Source: a virus. Taken from it: a stretch of 33,084 bases of DNA. The stretch is from the IMG/VR virus record IMGVR_UViG_3300037485_000549, positions 1 through 33,084 of that record; one strand, given 5' to 3'. A model generated the notes under the pieces. That model had not been told where the DNA came from, did not search any database, and worked only from the letters and a program-made list of their open reading frames with translations. Both the position numbers and the translations under genes were made by a program. The first letter of the stretch is position 1; each line of letters begins with the position of its first letter. Shown piece by piece: positions 16,316 through 23,058 of the stretch.

Positions 16316-16990
16316 ATGGCGGAGGATAAAAAATCATTTGTTTTGTATTCAGACCAACGTTCAATTATTGAAATGCTGCCAGATGATAAGGCAGGAATAC
16401 TATTAAAACATATTTTTGCGTACGTTAATGATGAGAATCCAATCAATAACGACCCTTTGATTATGCTTGCATTTGAACCTATTAAGTTGCAGTTTAAACG
16501 TGATTTAATAAAGTGGTTAGCAACCAAAGAGGGGAGAAGTACAGCGGGAAAAGCAAGCGCAGAAGCTCGAAGATTATTAAAAGAAAGTCAACAAAGTTCA
16601 ACAAATTTAACAAATGTTGATTTTGTTCAACAAGAGTCAACAAATCCAACTGTTAATGTAACTGTTAATGATACTGTAACTGTTAATGTAATAAATAAAA
16701 TAGATTATCAAGCGTTGCTTGAGACATTGAATCTTTCTTTTGGTAGAAGTTTTCAAGTTATTAATAAAAAAGTACGTGCAAGTTATGAAGCTCGTTTAAA
16801 AGAAGGCTATACAAAAGACCAAATAAGAGACGCAATAAATAACTGTAAAATTAATGATTATCTTAAGGAACAAAATTATCAATATTGTACACCCGAATTT
16901 TTTAGTAGAGCCGAAACCTTAGATAAATATTCAAACGTTACAAAAAAAGATAAGGTTATTTATGCATCTCACAATAGAATAATAGACTGA
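16316..16990 (+). CDS. Replication protein, DUF6291 plus Phg_2220_C-like
   Basis: Of 224 residues, about 1-75 match DUF6291 (KSFVLYSDQRSIIEMLPDDKA, then HIFAYVND), a domain of phage replication initiator-like proteins. A Val/Asn/Thr-rich hinge (about 108-127) leads to a C-terminal domain (about 135-210, SFQVINKK, then ARLKEGYTKDQIRDAI and TPEFFSR), which matches the conserved C-terminal region of phage replication proteins (Phg_2220_C). It overlaps the ATPase gene by one base, consistent with an initiator or helicase-loader acting with that protein. Confidence 0.78.
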   Translation: MAEDKKSFVLYSDQRSIIEMLPDDKAGILLKHIFAYVNDENPINNDPLIMLAFEPIKLQFKRDLIKWLATKEGRSTAGKASAEARRLLKESQQSSTNLTNVDFVQQESTNPTVNVTVNDTVTVNVINKIDYQALLETLNLSFGRSFQVINKKVRASYEARLKEGYTKDQIRDAINNCKINDYLKEQNYQYCTPEFFSRAETLDKYSNVTKKDKVIYASHNRIID

Positions 16991-17985
16991 TGTACAAGAG
17001 ACTTGAAAACGTAAAGACCGAATTAGACAATTTCAGAGTAAATGGAGTTGAAAGAGGAAAGGATATAGGTTGGAGTTGGGAACAATTACCACTTACTATA
17101 AAAATAAAATGTACAACGTTTATCGGAGCAGCTCCTGCAAGCGGAAAAACAGAATGGTGGTTTGAAATATTAATCAACTTGAGCTGTTTGCACGGATGGA
17201 ATCACGTTATTTATTCTCCTGAGACTGGCGACTCAAAGGATATTTTCTCAGAACTTTGTCATAAATACATAGGTAAAAAATATGTTAACGGCGAAAATTC
17301 TATGAATGAATCGGAAAGAACACGTGCTGAATACTTTATCAACGAACATTTTATAGTTATTGACCCAATAGATGAAGATTTAACCGTAAATAAATTCTAT
17401 GAAATTGTTGATAATATTGAGAATGATTTGAATATGACTATCCACACAACAACGATTGACCCGTGGAACGAATTGACAGAACAATTTGAGCCTAATGATT
17501 TAGGTAGAGAGGACAAATATTTGAGTAGAATTTTAGGATTTGCACGAAAAAACGCCCGCAAAAAGAACCGACATAATTGTATTATTACACACGTTAGAGA
17601 CCAGATGCCTGTAACAAAAGACGGAGTAACATATTATCCACCACCAAGCGCGCGTGATTTGGCTGGGGGTCAGGTTTGGTTTAGAAAAGGTTTATTAATG
17701 ATTACACTTTGGCGACCACCAGCTGGAGTTGCTGAAGACGAAAGCGGATATTATGCGGAAAACGAATTGCATATTAGAATTGCTAAATCGAAACCAAAGG
17801 GAGTGAGTAAAAATGGAACTTACAAAATGTTTCTTAATATTGAAAAATATCAGTATTATGTAAAAGATTATTCAAACAAAGAAATTTATGCAGATAGAAA
17901 AAATCACAATCAAAAAGCAGTTACTGAGCTGAAAAGTTTTTCAGAATCTTACCACACTTTAAACAATCAAAATTTACCTTTTTAA
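16990..17985 (+). CDS. DnaB-like replicative helicase ATPase
   Basis: The 331-residue product is a RecA-fold ATPase of the DnaB C-terminal type without the usual N-terminal domain. Walker A is GAAPASGKT at residues 46-54. The following VIYSPETGD near 77-85 suits the conserved Glu region, and residues about 195-205 contain CIITHVRDQ, a DnaB-like H4 region. It should unwind DNA at the phage fork with the upstream protein as partner. The last residues, NNQNLPF, resemble an SSB C-terminal tip and match the end of the OB-fold protein at 21473-21814. Confidence 0.82.
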   Translation: MYKRLENVKTELDNFRVNGVERGKDIGWSWEQLPLTIKIKCTTFIGAAPASGKTEWWFEILINLSCLHGWNHVIYSPETGDSKDIFSELCHKYIGKKYVNGENSMNESERTRAEYFINEHFIVIDPIDEDLTVNKFYEIVDNIENDLNMTIHTTTIDPWNELTEQFEPNDLGREDKYLSRILGFARKNARKKNRHNCIITHVRDQMPVTKDGVTYYPPPSARDLAGGQVWFRKGLLMITLWRPPAGVAEDESGYYAENELHIRIAKSKPKGVSKNGTYKMFLNIEKYQYYVKDYSNKEIYADRKNHNQKAVTELKSFSESYHTLNNQNLPF

Positions 17986-17994
17986 ATAAAAATT

Positions 17995-18288
17995 ATGGAC
18001 TATTTAGAAGTAATAACAGCACAAACAAATATACTTGCGATAATCGAATCTTTGAAATTTACGGTTAGTGAACTAAAGGAAAAGAATCCAGAGCGAAAAG
18101 TATTTATTCAAGGAATGGAAAAGCACTTGCGACAAATGAACGAAACATTTTTAATTTTTAAACAGCAAAGCAAGGAGTTCGACACGTTGCAAAAAATGAA
18201 CTTCAACTTTCATAAAGAAAATATGGAGCTGAGATATGAGATTGAAAAACTAAAGGAAATAAACGCTAATTTAATGAATGGAATATAA
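17995..18288 (+). CDS. Small coiled-coil protein of the replication block
   Basis: The 97-residue product is nearly all helical and charged, with heptad-type spacing toward the C terminus (MNFNFHKENMELRYEIEK), so a coiled coil is likely. It follows the helicase by nine bases and overlaps the next gene by 11. No domain is recognised; an accessory role in replication is inferred only from place. Confidence 0.6.
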   Translation: MDYLEVITAQTNILAIIESLKFTVSELKEKNPERKVFIQGMEKHLRQMNETFLIFKQQSKEFDTLQKMNFNFHKENMELRYEIEKLKEINANLMNGI

Positions 18289-18643
18289 CAACGATTTTAA
18301 ATATGACTTGAAGGTAGGTCAGATTTATGAAAAACAATTTAGTCATTTATTAGGCAGTAAAATTGAAATTAAAAGAGATTTTAGATGTTTAGAAACTGGA
18401 AATATTTATATTGAATATCAGTCAAGAGGTAAAAGAAGTGGTATATCAACAAGTGAAGCTGAATACTGGTGCTATTGGTTAAGTGATTTTCATTGTATTT
18501 TTATAAAAACTGAAAAGTTAAAAGATTTATGTAGAAAATATTTAAACACAAATAGAGATAAATTAGGTGGAGATATGAATACTTCAAAAGGTATTTTATT
18601 ACCATTGATTGAATTTTTAAAACAACAAAATGAAGAAATGTAA
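18278..18643 (+). CDS. Putative PD-(D/E)XK-like nuclease
   Basis: The 121-residue protein has a sequence plan seen in small phage restriction-endonuclease-fold proteins. EIKRD stands near residues 29-33, then TGNIYIEYQSRGKRSGI (41-57) and a helix with AEYWCYWL. These elements could supply the acidic and Lys residues of the active site, but the order of catalytic residues is not certain. It lies between the helicase and NinG, so a role in recombination or DNA processing is plausible. Confidence 0.5.
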   Translation: MEYNNDFKYDLKVGQIYEKQFSHLLGSKIEIKRDFRCLETGNIYIEYQSRGKRSGISTSEAEYWCYWLSDFHCIFIKTEKLKDLCRKYLNTNRDKLGGDMNTSKGILLPLIEFLKQQNEEM

Positions 18644-19172
18644 GGAATGTAAGCAACCATTTGAACCGAGATTTAGTACGTTAGAAAAATACTGTTGGAA
18701 CAGCGACTGTAAGTTAATTGAAGCACTACAAAAACTCGAACAAAAGAAAAAAAGCGAATCAAAGGAATGGAGCGAAAGGAAATCCAAGTTGAAAAAAGAT
18801 ATGCTAACCTCAAAAGATTACCTACAATTGGCGCAGCAAGTTTTTAATAAGTGGATAAGAAAACGTGACGAGGGTTTAAACTGTATAAGCTGCGGAAAAG
18901 TAATCAAAGAGGGCAACTGTGATGCAGGCCACCTTTGGAGCGCAGGAGGACACGCAAACATTCGATTTAACGAACTTAATGTAAATAGTCAATGTTCTAG
19001 ACCTTGCAATAAAGATTTAAGCGGAGACCCGAATAATTACAGAATTGGATTTATACGAAAATACGGAATAGCCAAACTAGAATATTTAGATAGTATTGCA
19101 CACGCTGAAAGGAAGTATAATATTGAAGAGTTGAAAGAAATAATTAATATTTATAAAAATAAATTGAAATGA
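18630..19172 (+). CDS. ninG: NinG recombination protein
   Basis: The 180-residue product matches NinG (Rap) of lambdoid phages, a structure-specific Holliday-junction endonuclease. It has an N-terminal zinc ribbon (Cys4, Cys7, Cys22, Cys27), a basic helix, and a second Cys/His region from CISCGK near 89 through CDAGHLWSAGGHANIRF to CSRPCNKDLSGD. It overlaps its neighbours by 14 and 4 bases. Its final codons lie in a 17-bp repeat that recurs after the next gene, suggesting that the gene following it was inserted. Confidence 0.88.
   Translation: MKKCKECKQPFEPRFSTLEKYCWNSDCKLIEALQKLEQKKKSESKEWSERKSKLKKDMLTSKDYLQLAQQVFNKWIRKRDEGLNCISCGKVIKEGNCDAGHLWSAGGHANIRFNELNVNSQCSRPCNKDLSGDPNNYRIGFIRKYGIAKLEYLDSIAHAERKYNIEELKEIINIYKNKLK
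19154..19170. repeat. 17-bp direct repeat, left copy
   Basis: TAAAAATAAATTGAAAT occurs here at the end of ninG and again, exactly, at 19984-20000, three bases after the PAPS-reductase-like stop. The two copies bracket that gene. Confidence 0.75.
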
Positions 19173-19981
19173 TAACAGTCAACAGCATATCAGGTGGCAA
19201 AACGTCCTCATATTTAGCGGTTAATTATCCAGCTGATTATAATTTATTTTCTTTGGTTTCAGTTGAAGATAGAAAATTAACACCCATTGACAAAAAGTTT
19301 GTACAAATTATTTCAGATAAGATTAAAAAAGAATTTATCGGAACAGTTGAAAAAGACCAAACGTTAAAATGCGTTTTAGATTTGGAACAAATATTAGGCA
19401 CTGAAATAAAATGGCTATGCGGAGATTCATTTGAACAAATAATTAAAAAAGCCAGTGGATATTTACCTAATGTAATGGCGAGGTTTTGTACGTCTGAAAT
19501 GAAATTAAAACCTATCGCTGAATATTGCAGAAACGAAATAAAAGAAATTGTTTCCATGCGTTTAGGCATTCGCTACGATGAAGAAAATAGAGTTAATTAC
19601 GAGAATACTGATTTTAGATTTAATATCGGCAAATCAGAAAATGGTAGAAATAAATGGTTAACTGAAAAATATAGAGAATTAGATTATCCTTTGGTTGATA
19701 ATAAAATTGAACATTATCAAATTTATAAATGGAGTTTATCTTCTGGAATAGATTTTCCGAATGATTCGAATTGTGTAGGATGTTTTCATAAGCAAGTTCA
19801 ACAATTAAGAAAAAATTGGATTGATGAGCCTATTAAAATGCAATGGTTCGCAGACCAAGAAATAGGAAGGAAAAAGTTTAAAAAAGAAATGAGTTTTAAC
19901 CAAATTAAAACAATTGGTATTCAACAAGATTTTATTTTCGGTGGTGGTTCCAATTGCAATAGTGGAGGTTGTACTGATTAA
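19169..19981 (+). CDS. PAPS-reductase-like PP-loop protein
   Basis: The 270-residue product belongs to the adenine-nucleotide alpha-hydrolase-like superfamily: the PP-loop SGGKTSS is at residues 8-14, and Cys pairs occur late (NCVGCFHKQ, and GGCTD at the end) that could hold metal or sulfur. Phage members are usually annotated as phosphoadenosine phosphosulfate reductases, and relatives (DndC) act in DNA phosphorothioation. Here the true substrate is unknown. The gene starts in the ninG stop and is flanked by 17-bp direct repeats, as expected of an acquired cassette. Confidence 0.72.
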   Translation: MITVNSISGGKTSSYLAVNYPADYNLFSLVSVEDRKLTPIDKKFVQIISDKIKKEFIGTVEKDQTLKCVLDLEQILGTEIKWLCGDSFEQIIKKASGYLPNVMARFCTSEMKLKPIAEYCRNEIKEIVSMRLGIRYDEENRVNYENTDFRFNIGKSENGRNKWLTEKYRELDYPLVDNKIEHYQIYKWSLSSGIDFPNDSNCVGCFHKQVQQLRKNWIDEPIKMQWFADQEIGRKKFKKEMSFNQIKTIGIQQDFIFGGGSNCNSGGCTD

Positions 19982-19983
19982 AT

Positions 19984-20000
19984 TAAAAATAAATTGAAAT
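19984..20000. repeat. 17-bp direct repeat, right copy
   Basis: This is an exact copy of 19154-19170. Read in the ninG frame it gives the same Lys-Leu-Lys ending followed by TAA, so deleting one repeat plus the enclosed gene would restore an intact ninG. Confidence 0.75.
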
Positions 20001-20002
20001 AA

Positions 20003-20035
20003 TTGCATTTTATATAAAAAGAAAGTTTATATTTG
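20003..20035 (+). promoter_or_regulatory. Promoter P2 for the recombination genes
   Basis: TTG (20003-20005), a 22-bp spacer and TATATTTG (20028-20035) fit the host consensus. The surrounding 50 or so bases, including the A/C-rich leader CAAAACAAAACAA, closely resemble promoter P1 at 13122-13155, pointing to a duplication of the whole promoter-leader unit. Confidence 0.82.
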
Positions 20036-20059
20036 TAAACACAAAACAAAACAAGTCAA

Positions 20060-20191
20060 ATGAAAACAATTGCAGAATTAAACGCTAAAATGGTATTGAT
20101 TGCAGAATCAAACGGATTGACATACGAGCAATTCAGAAAATTACCAAGAAAAAAGTTTATTACAATGTGTAATATTTATAATCAAAAATAA
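20060..20191 (+). CDS. Very small early protein
   Basis: A 43-residue frame starts 25 bases behind promoter P2, after the A/C-rich leader. The product (MKTIAELNAKMVLIAESNG) is basic toward the end (RKLPRKKF) and helical. Position as first gene of the transcript supports translation. No family is recognised. Confidence 0.65.
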   Translation: MKTIAELNAKMVLIAESNGLTYEQFRKLPRKKFITMCNIYNQK

Positions 20192-20202
20192 ACATCAGTC
20201 AA

Positions 20203-20799
20203 ATGAGTAAAGAAGAAAAATTAAGTTTTGAAGAGTACTTGGATATCTCAAAACAAAACGCAGTTAAGGAAGTTGATAATTTAATTGATTTACCAAAAAC
20301 TGTTAAACTTAGCATTTATCACAAATTGCATTTAGCTAAGCAAGAAATAGGAAAAATTAACAAGTCAGCGGACAATCCTTTTTTTAAATCAAAATACGCT
20401 GATTTAAACACTATTTTAGATGTGGTTGAACCAATCTTACATAAACACGATTTGCTGCTGTTACAACCTATTGCAGATGGACACGTTCACAGTGTAATAA
20501 TTGACATTGAAAGTGGTAAAGAGTTTACAAGTCAAATTAAACTACCTGAGATAAACGACCCTCAGAAATTAGGGGGGTGTATTTCGTATTTTAGACGTTA
20601 TTCTTTGCAGTCACTTTTGAGTTTATCAATGCAGGATGACGACGCAAACGAGGTAACTAAACACGTAAATAAGCCTACTATATCGAACGAAAGATTTGAA
20701 AAGGCTATTATCGCAGTGAATGACGGAAAGGCGAAGAAAGAGGATTTATTTAAGTTTCAATTAACCGACCTTCAAAAGTCAGCACTTCAATTATTATGA
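20203..20799 (+). CDS. erf: ERF-family single-strand annealing protein
   Basis: In the 198-residue product, residues about 45-150 show the ERF pattern: LHLAKQEIGKINKSADNPFF, KYADLNTILDVVEPIL, and later GGCISYFRRYSLQSLLSLS with a DDDAN acidic turn. ERF proteins anneal complementary single strands and act with an exonuclease in phage recombination; here the YqaJ-type nuclease gene follows with a 4-base overlap. The C-terminal part (about 155-198) is variable, as usual in this family. Confidence 0.88.
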   Translation: MSKEEKLSFEEYLDISKQNAVKEVDNLIDLPKTVKLSIYHKLHLAKQEIGKINKSADNPFFKSKYADLNTILDVVEPILHKHDLLLLQPIADGHVHSVIIDIESGKEFTSQIKLPEINDPQKLGGCISYFRRYSLQSLLSLSMQDDDANEVTKHVNKPTISNERFEKAIIAVNDGKAKKEDLFKFQLTDLQKSALQLL

Positions 20800-21476
20800 A
20801 AGAGTTACTATTTAGATGCAGTTCACTTGGAAAGTTGATGACTGACCCAAGAACGAAAAGCGAAACATTGTCAGAAACGGCAAAAAGTTACATTCAAGAC
20901 TTGTTTAAAGAACGTGAATTAGGAATTTATAAGGAGTTTTCAAGCCGATATACTGATAAAGGTTTGGAGATGGAAGACGAAGCTATACAATTTGCCTCAG
21001 AGGTGTTAGGTTGGGAGTTTGTAGTAAAAAACGAGACCAGGTTTAACAACGAATGGTTAACGGGAGAGCCTGACATTAACACGGATTCTTTACTTGCTGA
21101 TATAAAATGCAGTTGGAATGGCAGTACTTTTCCTTTGTTCGACGAAACGTTAAAAAACAAGGAGTACTACTATCAATTGCAAGGATACCTTATGCTTACA
21201 GGGCACGAAACAAGCGAACTTGTGTATTGTTTGATGAATACGCCCTTACAGATAGTAGAAGACGAAATACGCCGCCAGCATTGGAAATTGAATTTGATTG
21301 AAGAAGATTTGGAGGTCAGAGATGTAATTCAGAAGATGCACAATTTCGACCATATTCCGAGTGAATTAAGAGTAAAAAGATTTATCGTACAAAAAGACGA
21401 AGCAGCACAAGAAAAAATCAAGGAGCGTGTCAAAGAGGCACGTATTTATTATAATAGTTTAAAAAATAGATTATGA
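20796..21476 (+). CDS. YqaJ-type recombination exonuclease
   Basis: The 226-residue protein has a lambda-exonuclease/YqaJ fold: an N-terminal SSLGKLMTDPR segment, Glu residues near 56-60 (GLEMEDEA), then GEPDI at 90-94 and ADIKCSW at 101-107, giving the D-x-K active site, and a tyrosine-rich YYYQLQGYLML helix. It degrades one strand of duplex ends to produce substrate for the ERF protein upstream. It overlaps both neighbours by four bases. Confidence 0.85.
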   Translation: MKELLFRCSSLGKLMTDPRTKSETLSETAKSYIQDLFKERELGIYKEFSSRYTDKGLEMEDEAIQFASEVLGWEFVVKNETRFNNEWLTGEPDINTDSLLADIKCSWNGSTFPLFDETLKNKEYYYQLQGYLMLTGHETSELVYCLMNTPLQIVEDEIRRQHWKLNLIEEDLEVRDVIQKMHNFDHIPSELRVKRFIVQKDEAAQEKIKERVKEARIYYNSLKNRL

Positions 21477-21814
21477 AAGTTGAAGGATTAGTGTACAAAA
21501 TTGGTACAAAAGAGGTTAAAAGTGAGAAATTCACTAAGCAAGATATTATTCTTGAGGTAGATGAAGGACCATACAAGCAACATTTATCAATTCAATTTGT
21601 AAACGATAAGTGCGCCTTCTTGCAGAATTTAGCAATAGGAAATAAGATAGGTATAGAAATTAATCTTAAAGGGCGTTTATGGACGAATGCAGCAGGAGTT
21701 GAGACGTGTTTCAATACTTTGGAAGGTTGGAAGTTGGAAGTTTTAGACTTGAATAATGCTGTTACAGCGGTTCCGATTCAAAACACAATAGAAAACGACA
21801 ATTTACCGTTCTGA
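21473..21814 (+). CDS. DUF3127 OB-fold protein, SSB-like
   Basis: The 113-residue protein matches DUF3127: a beta-rich OB-fold with KFTKQDIILEV (20-30), IQFVNDKCAFL (43-53) and LKGRLWTNAAGVETCFNTLEG. It ends with NDNLPF, like the acidic/hydrophobic C-terminal tip that bacterial SSB uses to recruit partners. It is encoded directly after the ERF and exonuclease genes, so it probably covers single strands in recombination and replication. No canonical SSB gene is seen elsewhere. Confidence 0.78.
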   Translation: MKVEGLVYKIGTKEVKSEKFTKQDIILEVDEGPYKQHLSIQFVNDKCAFLQNLAIGNKIGIEINLKGRLWTNAAGVETCFNTLEGWKLEVLDLNNAVTAVPIQNTIENDNLPF

Positions 21815-21821
21815 TAACAAT

Positions 21822-21843
21822 GGGAGCGTAAAAACCTCCCTTT
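21822..21843 (+). terminator. Weak hairpin after the recombination genes
   Basis: GGGAG (21822-21826) pairs with CTCCC (21836-21840) around a 9-nt loop; only three T follow. It may be a partial terminator or an mRNA-end stabiliser rather than a full stop. Confidence 0.4.
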
Positions 21844-21855
21844 AAAACTAAAATT

Positions 21856-21942
21856 ATGAGCAATAAAAACTTTATTATTTACGTGGTATCTTTAGTGGTA
21901 TCGCTTATTTCATTGGTAATTAGCATTTGTGTAATTATTTAA
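21856..21942 (+). CDS. 28-residue membrane microprotein
   Basis: The frame encodes MSNKNF followed by a single uninterrupted hydrophobic helix (residues 7-28, with VVSLVVSLISLVI), so it would be an inner-membrane microprotein. It starts 41 bases after the DUF3127 stop and ends ten bases before the next start. The clean start, stop and hydrophobic composition support it, but a frame this short could be chance. Confidence 0.5.
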   Translation: MSNKNFIIYVVSLVVSLISLVISICVII

Positions 21943-21952
21943 ACAAAAACAA

Positions 21953-22129
21953 ATGACAGCAACAGAATTTTTAATAGAATATTGTGACAGAGAAAATTGG
22001 AGCATTCCAAACAATATACTTGAACAAGCCAAAGAAATGGAGAAAGAGCAGCTGGAAAGTGCTTATTTAGCTGGAGAGGCAAAAGATAAACAATATTACA
22101 ACGAAACCTTTAAAAACACGGAAAAATGA
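21953..22129 (+). CDS. Small hypothetical early protein
   Basis: A 58-residue acidic, helical protein (MTATEFLIEYCDRENWSIPN) with AYLAGEAKDKQYYNETF near its end, a pattern I associate with small Bacteroidota phage proteins of unknown role. It overlaps the HTH gene by four bases (ATGA). Confidence 0.68.
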   Translation: MTATEFLIEYCDRENWSIPNNILEQAKEMEKEQLESAYLAGEAKDKQYYNETFKNTEK

Positions 22130-22353
22130 CAGCAAAACAACTATCTAAAGTAAACAGTTTAGCAAGGGAAATGATACAACTCCATTTACTCACTGAGAAT
22201 ATTACCTTAGCGAAGTTTTCACGAGATGCGGGACTTAGTCAAAATCAAATTTGGCTGTATTTAAACGCTGAAAACACGAGTAAAGGACTTCACACGACAA
22301 CCCTGGAGAAAATCGGCAAATATCTTTTAGATTATGAAAATAGCAATATTTAA
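22126..22353 (+). CDS. Small helix-turn-helix DNA-binding protein
   Basis: The 75-residue product has a single XRE-like HTH at residues about 25-60: ITLAKFSRDAGLSQNQIWLYL then GLHTTTLEKIGKYL, the usual arrangement with a second helix-turn-helix half. It probably acts as a transcription regulator. It is the closest recognisable DNA-binding gene to the palindrome array at 22722-23007, so it is the first candidate to bind there, though this is inference. It overlaps the next gene by 20 bases. Confidence 0.72.
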   Translation: MTAKQLSKVNSLAREMIQLHLLTENITLAKFSRDAGLSQNQIWLYLNAENTSKGLHTTTLEKIGKYLLDYENSNI

Positions 22354-22543
22354 AATAGGTGTTTTTATCGTAATTTGTGCGCAAGTATTCGTAGTATTTT
22401 GGATATTAAAGCCCGAAAAGAAAGTTACAAAAACACGAATTGAAAAGAAGGTGTACTACTTTTTAGACCCGATAGACTCCGCAAACGACAAGAGCCTGAG
22501 TAATGGAAAGAGAAACTACTACAATTATTTAGAAACAAATTAA
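22334..22543 (+). CDS. Small membrane-anchored protein
   Basis: The 69-residue product has one N-terminal membrane helix (about residues 5-25, GVFIVICAQVFVVFWIL) and a polar, Lys- and Asn-rich rest. It overlaps the HTH gene by 20 bases in another frame. It is the last gene before the 480-bp non-coding region. Function unknown. Confidence 0.6.
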   Translation: MKIAIFKIGVFIVICAQVFVVFWILKPEKKVTKTRIEKKVYYFLDPIDSANDKSLSNGKRNYYNYLETN

Positions 22544-22555
22544 ATTATAACTATC

Positions 22556-22591
22556 GTATAGGCGGTCGTTTTTCAATGCCGCTTATACTTT
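22556..22591 (+). terminator. Hairpin at the start of the non-coding region
   Basis: GTATAGGCGG (22556-22565) pairs over 10 bp with one G-U with CCGCTTATAC (22579-22588), loop 13 nt. Only TTTG follows, so termination may be partial. Its right arm plus the next bases reads TTATACTTTG, the same motif as the palindrome array further on. Confidence 0.5.
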
Positions 22592-22650
22592 GTTATGAAA
22601 AAAACTACAAAAATCAAATTGCTTTTGATAATTTGAGAAAATAGAAAAAA

Positions 22651-22699
22651 CGACACGCTACAACCCACTGTTTATGGGCATCTTGAAAAGTGAATTTTT
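22651..22699. repeat. Left flanking element of the palindrome array
   Basis: This stretch contains CCCA-CTGTTTA-TGGG, a short palindrome, and aligns at roughly 70% with 23009-23058 through the shared pattern CGA-ACGCT, TGTTTAT and GAATTT. The two related elements stand at both edges of the ACTTT/AAAGT array. Function unknown; an origin or recombination-site role is possible. Confidence 0.5.
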
Positions 22700-22721
22700 G
22701 GTTTTTACAAAGTATATTAGT

Positions 22722-23007
22722 GAAGTTTACACTTTGGTTTTTCACTTTGTAAATTTGAAAGTGTTTTATAAAAGATAGTGCTTTGCTTTTTTACTTTAAG
22801 AAATCAAAAGTCAATTTCAAAAGTCAATACTTTGGTTTTATACTTTGTAAAAGTAAAAGTCATTTTGTAAAGTGTATGCTTTGAATTTATACTTTCAAAA
22901 TTGAAAAGTGTTTTTATAAAGTGGAGAAGTGAAGTGCATACTTTCAATTTATACTTTCGTTTTTTCAAAGTGGTTGAGCAAAGTTTATACTTTGAAATAA
23001 AAACTTT
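22722..23007. repeat. Array of 49-bp palindromic units made of ACTTT/AAAGT boxes
   Basis: ACTTT (or GCTTT) boxes start at 22731/22744, 22780/22793, 22829/22842, 22878/22891, 22940/22953 and 22989. AAAGT boxes start at 22758/22771, 22807/22820, 22856/22869, 22905/22918 and 22967/22980. Within a unit the offsets are always 0, 13, 27 and 40, and the next unit begins at 49. The fourth unit is longer by exactly 13 bp and carries one extra GAAGT at 22931. Each unit is a 45-bp inverted repeat with a 4-nt joint, and the joints give AAAGTnnnnACTTT palindromes. Only the boxes are conserved. It is likely an ordered protein-binding array (origin, partition or packaging site). Confidence 0.85.
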
Positions 23008-23008
23008 T

Positions 23009-23058
23009 CGAACGCTCTGAAACGCCATGTTTATAGGGGTTTTAAAAATGGAATTTAG
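23009..23058. repeat. Right flanking element of the palindrome array
   Basis: This element is related to 22651-22699. It holds AAAC-G-CC and GG-G-GTTT arms around ATGTTTATA, an imperfect palindrome. It runs into the start of the next gene, which is one reason to prefer ATG 23048 over ATG 23027. Confidence 0.5.

Noticed and set aside
22722-23007. CRISPR array
   Set aside because: Only 5-base boxes are conserved, there are no identical 25-37-bp repeats and no unique spacers of set length, and no cas genes are present.
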